DNA from: an uncultured Lachnospiraceae bacterium
GTDB taxonomy: Bacteria > Bacillota > Clostridia > Lachnospirales > Lachnospiraceae
Reading direction: 5' to 3'
NCBI GenBank assembly: GCA_910588845.1
Contig: CAJURU010000001.1
Coordinates: 1-45,200 of the forward strand
DNA length: 45,200 nt
In this document: positions 42,345 to 45,200 of the stretch, one piece after another
Position numbering within the stretch: the first letter of the stretch is position 1
Layout of the letters: every line of letters starts with the position of its first letter
Program-made: the position numbers and the translations under genes
The notes under the pieces: generated by a model
Told to the model about the DNA's origin: nothing
The model's input: only the letters and a program-made list of their open reading frames with translations
The model's database searches: none

Positions 42345-43683
42345 TCCAGGGCTGAAACTGCTGTCTCTTCTTTTTGCAGTGATAATCTGGCTGGTAGTTG
42401 TCAATGTTGCAGACCCGGACGCCACAAAAACGTTTTCGGTTCCGGTGGAGATTATCAATAAGGACATCATCACAGAGATGGGGAAGGTGCCTAATGTTGT
42501 GGGGGATACGGATATCGCAGTATTTACGATAAGTGGTCCCAGAAGTTATGTAGATGATATGGCGTCAGATGATTTCAGCGTAACAGCTGATTTCAGCCAG
42601 GTGGATTTGAGCCAAAAGGGGGAAACCAAGCTGGTTCCCATTGAGATAACGGCCAAGAAAAATGAACGGCACATTGAGATTATGCGCAGAACTGTGAATT
42701 TGCAGATTACGTTGGAGGATCGCTTAGAGAAGAAATTTGTGATTTCACCGGAATCCACGGGAACGCCGGCGGAGGGCTATGCGATTGGCGGTGTGGAGGT
42801 AACGCCGAACTTGCTTAAAGTATCAGGCCCGGCGTCCGTTGTGTCTAAGATTAGCCGTGTTGGCGCGTCTATCAATGTAGACGGTATTTCCAGCGACGTG
42901 TCCGACAACGTAATTCCAGTACTGTATGATGAGGCTGGTTCTGTGATTTCTTCAGACCTTCTGGAGATGAACCAGACGGCAGTTACGATTAAAGCGGAGA
43001 TATGGGCGACTAAGAGCGTGCCGGTGCAATGCCGCGTCAGCGGAGAACCCGCGGCAGGCTATGAGTTCCGCAAGGTGGAATGTGCACCGGAGACCGTACT
43101 GGTAAAAGGAAGGGCTGTGGTTTTAAATGGAATCAACGCCATCAATATTCCAGCAAATGTCATTGACATTACCGGCGCCAGAGAAGACATGGAAAGTACG
43201 GTTGATATTGTTCCCTATCTGGAAGAGCTGGGGATTTCTCTGGTGGAACCGAACGCCAGCCAGATTGCTGTAACCGTTACGATAGAGCAGAAAGAAACCA
43301 AAACGGTTGATTTCCCGTCTAACAACATTAAAGTTAGCGGGCTGAACAATGAGTATGATTTGACGTTTAATATAGAGTCCGTATCAATGACTGTTCGCGC
43401 GCTGGAAGAGGATATGGAGACGCTTGCACTGGATCAGATAGAGGTGTTGCTGGATGTGACAGATTTACAGCCAGGCAGTTATACAAGATTGTTGAACGTT
43501 ACTCTTCCCGGGGACAAATATGAGCTGATAGGACAGGTAAACGTGCAATTTACGATTGTAGACAGGAACGCGGAAACACAGAGCGAGCCAATAAACCCGA
43601 ATGACAGCCCGGAAGAGAACAACGGAGGGGAAGACAGCGGAACAAATGATGAGACAGAGGAAGATTCCGGTGACGGCGAATAG
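42310..43683 (+). CDS. cdaR: YbbR-domain regulator of CdaA
   Basis: The 457-residue protein has an N-terminal anchor helix (NPGLKLLSLLFAVIIWLVVV) and an extracellular series of YbbR repeats (for example PVEIINKDIITEMGKVPN, TGTPAEGYAIGGVEVTPNLL, VSGEPAAGYEFRKVECAPET). The C-terminal tail is very acidic and low in complexity (from EPINPNDSPEENNGGED on). CdaR modulates CdaA activity across the membrane. The start lies inside the cdaA end after AAGGAGG. Confidence 0.93.
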   Translation: MFQKMMKHLANNPGLKLLSLLFAVIIWLVVVNVADPDATKTFSVPVEIINKDIITEMGKVPNVVGDTDIAVFTISGPRSYVDDMASDDFSVTADFSQVDLSQKGETKLVPIEITAKKNERHIEIMRRTVNLQITLEDRLEKKFVISPESTGTPAEGYAIGGVEVTPNLLKVSGPASVVSKISRVGASINVDGISSDVSDNVIPVLYDEAGSVISSDLLEMNQTAVTIKAEIWATKSVPVQCRVSGEPAAGYEFRKVECAPETVLVKGRAVVLNGINAINIPANVIDITGAREDMESTVDIVPYLEELGISLVEPNASQIAVTVTIEQKETKTVDFPSNNIKVSGLNNEYDLTFNIESVSMTVRALEEDMETLALDQIEVLLDVTDLQPGSYTRLLNVTLPGDKYELIGQVNVQFTIVDRNAETQSEPINPNDSPEENNGGEDSGTNDETEEDSGDGE

Positions 43684-43728
43684 AATTGTGAATATTATAA
43701 TCAGAAAAGAAAGACAGAGGTGCGAAAC

Positions 43729-45078
43729 ATGGCGAGAATGTTTGGAACAGATGGGGTAAGAGGAGTGGCAGGAACAGAGCTTACGATTGAATTGGCGATG
43801 AAGCTGGGACAGGCGGGCGCTTATGTGCTGACGAAGGAAAAGGCGCATCAACCGACAATTATCGTGGGCTGTGATACGAGAATTTCCGGCGGCATGTTGG
43901 CAAATGCGCTGATGGCTGGCATTTGCTCTGTAGGGGCAAATGCGGTGTATATGGGCGTTATGCCCACGCCGGCGATTGCATATTTGACGAAGAAACATAA
44001 AGTGGATGCAGGAGTGGTAATCTCAGCTTCCCATAATCCCATGGAATTTAATGGTATTAAGTTTTTTAATGGGGAAGGTTATAAGCTTTCCGATGAACTG
44101 GAAGATGAGATTGAACAATTAATTGAGAACGGTATGAAAGACGTTCCTTTGCCTCTGGGTTCCGGGATTGGAAGGATCAGCTACCGTTTTGATGCCAGAG
44201 AGGAATACGTTTTCTTTATGAAGAAGACAGTTCCGGTGGATCTCAGCGGTATGAAGATTGTCATTGACTGTGCGGAGGGAGCTTCCCATTATACAGCGGT
44301 GGAGACATTGAAAGGGCTGGGGGCTAATTTGGTGGCGATTCATACGAATCCAGACGGCACCAATATCAATGCCAACTGCGGTTCCACTCATATGGATGAG
44401 CTGCGTGCACGCGTAGTATACGAGAAAGCTGATTTGGGGGTCGCTTTTGACGGCGATGCAGACCGTATGCTTGCCGTGGATGAGAAGGGAAATATTGTGG
44501 ACGGCGACCAGGTGATGGCGATTATTGGCAATGATATGAAGAAAAACGGTACGCTTAAGAAAGACACGATTGTAGGAACAGTCATGAGCAACCTCGGCTT
44601 TACGTTGATGGGGAAAGCGTGCGGCATCCATATTGAACAGACAAAGGTGGGCGACCGCTATGTTTTGGAAAATATGAGAGAAAATGGTTATAATATTGGT
44701 GGAGAGCAATCTGGGCATATTATTTTCCTGGACGAAAATACAACGGGGGACGGACTTTTGAGCGCCCTGCATTTGCTGGAAGTGATTGTCAAGACCGGCA
44801 AGCCGCTTTCAGAGCTGGCAGGAATTATGGAAGTACTGCCCCAGGCATTGGTGAATGCCAAAGTGCCGAATCACAAGAAAGAGAAGTTTATGGATTACCC
44901 GGAGGTTGCTCAGGCAGTGCATGACCTTGAGGAGAAATTTGCCGGCGAAGGCAGAGTGTTAATTCGTCCGTCCGGTACGGAACCGCTGGTAAGGGTCATG
45001 ATTGAGGGCAAAGATCAGGAGGAGATTTTTAAGGATGCGCAGGCATTGGCAGACTTAATTATGAGAAATGTGTTATGA
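43729..45078 (+). CDS. glmM: phosphoglucosamine mutase
   Basis: The 449-residue product converts glucosamine-6-phosphate to glucosamine-1-phosphate on the path to UDP-GlcNAc and peptidoglycan. Seen: MFGTDGVRGVAG at the start, the phosphoserine loop VVISASHNPMEFNG with Ser101, metal loop DGDADR, sugar loop GGEQSGHI and phosphate loop RPSGTEPLVRVM. The ATG at 43729 lies eight bases after AGAGG; a GTG three codons upstream overlaps that site. GlmM is known to bind and inhibit CdaA in several Firmicutes. The stop codon is the first base triplet of a hairpin repeat array. Confidence 0.97.
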   Translation: MARMFGTDGVRGVAGTELTIELAMKLGQAGAYVLTKEKAHQPTIIVGCDTRISGGMLANALMAGICSVGANAVYMGVMPTPAIAYLTKKHKVDAGVVISASHNPMEFNGIKFFNGEGYKLSDELEDEIEQLIENGMKDVPLPLGSGIGRISYRFDAREEYVFFMKKTVPVDLSGMKIVIDCAEGASHYTAVETLKGLGANLVAIHTNPDGTNINANCGSTHMDELRARVVYEKADLGVAFDGDADRMLAVDEKGNIVDGDQVMAIIGNDMKKNGTLKKDTIVGTVMSNLGFTLMGKACGIHIEQTKVGDRYVLENMRENGYNIGGEQSGHIIFLDENTTGDGLLSALHLLEVIVKTGKPLSELAGIMEVLPQALVNAKVPNHKKEKFMDYPEVAQAVHDLEEKFAGEGRVLIRPSGTEPLVRVMIEGKDQEEIFKDAQALADLIMRNVL

Positions 45079-45200
45079 ATTGGCATGAGGAGGGACCCAG
45101 CGAAGCTGGGAGGAGCCCTGATGCCTCCTAGAATAGCCAAGGAAGTGAATTGGCATGAGGAGGGACCCAGCGAAGCTGGGAGGAGCCCTGATGCCTCCTA
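45076..45200 (+). repeat. tandem 70-base hairpin units after glmM, cut by the window end
   Basis: Unit 1 starts at 45082 (shared lead TGAATT from 45076) and unit 2 at 45152, a 70-base period. Each has an outer stem GGCAT/ATGCC continued by AGG/CCT with one G-G mismatch, purine-rich internal loops, an inner stem CCCAGC-GAA-GCTGGG and a tail with TAGAATAGCCAAGGAAGTGA. Loops and tail match the uvrB-uvrA units while stem bases differ in a paired way. The array begins at the glmM TGA, just as the other begins at the uvrB stop, and continues beyond the window. Confidence 0.9.

Overview
The window looks like chromosomal DNA from a motile Lachnospiraceae-type member of the Clostridia, probably a gut commensal. 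This is inferred from gene content and style: an mbl-flhO-flhP flagellar/cytoskeletal cluster, a cdaA-cdaR-glmM operon, a yvyF-type flagellar gene beside comFC, and large secreted arabinan-type GH43 enzymes with lysine-rich Ig/Fn3 tails. Strong AGGAGG ribosome binding sites and abundant intergenic palindromes fit the same picture. No rRNA, tRNA or CRISPR array was seen.

Layout. 1-920: a small membrane-protein ORF running into a palindrome, a three-armed palindromic structure, and a DUF4190 gene. 1101-3242: tex. 3404-10204: a decayed plant-polysaccharide locus with one intact 1380-residue GH43 protein (4817-8959). It is flanked by a GH43 pseudogene with internal deletions and by a fusion of two remnants (the N-terminus of a YesM-like sensor kinase and the Big_2 tail of a lost secreted protein). 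10266-14177: a MerR/TipAS regulator, an AAA-ATPase/PD-(D/E)XK protein and a DUF3089 lipoprotein. 14251-15626: bioY-bioD behind a BirA operator that overlaps the promoter, next to a crcB remnant. 15854-18739: metY-cysK followed by an Rrf2-family regulator, a sulfur-assimilation unit. 18859-22530: an accessory region with a DHFR-like gene, a wHTH fragment, an IS481-type transposase relic, a truncated tyrosine recombinase and two LexA-like boxes.

22033-27165 is the most unusual part. The first 90 codons of uvrB are present at 22260, end in a stop, and are followed by AT-rich cargo (a disrupted DUF4062 gene and an intact YhcG/DUF1016 nuclease gene). A diverged second uvrB 5' end then continues into the full-length gene. 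Both uvrB starts are preceded by the same three-box repeat. Tandem 69-71 base hairpin units with compensatory stem changes begin at the uvrB stop codon and fill the uvrB-uvrA gap. A related array with a different stem sequence begins at the glmM stop codon and runs off the window end.

27402-45078 is mostly core genome: uvrA; a chemoreceptor overlapping an FMN-binding lipoprotein; mbl-flhO-flhP-flgJ-like-recD2; comFC-yvyF; two membrane proteins of unknown function; then cdaA-cdaR-glmM, linking c-di-AMP synthesis to peptidoglycan precursor supply.
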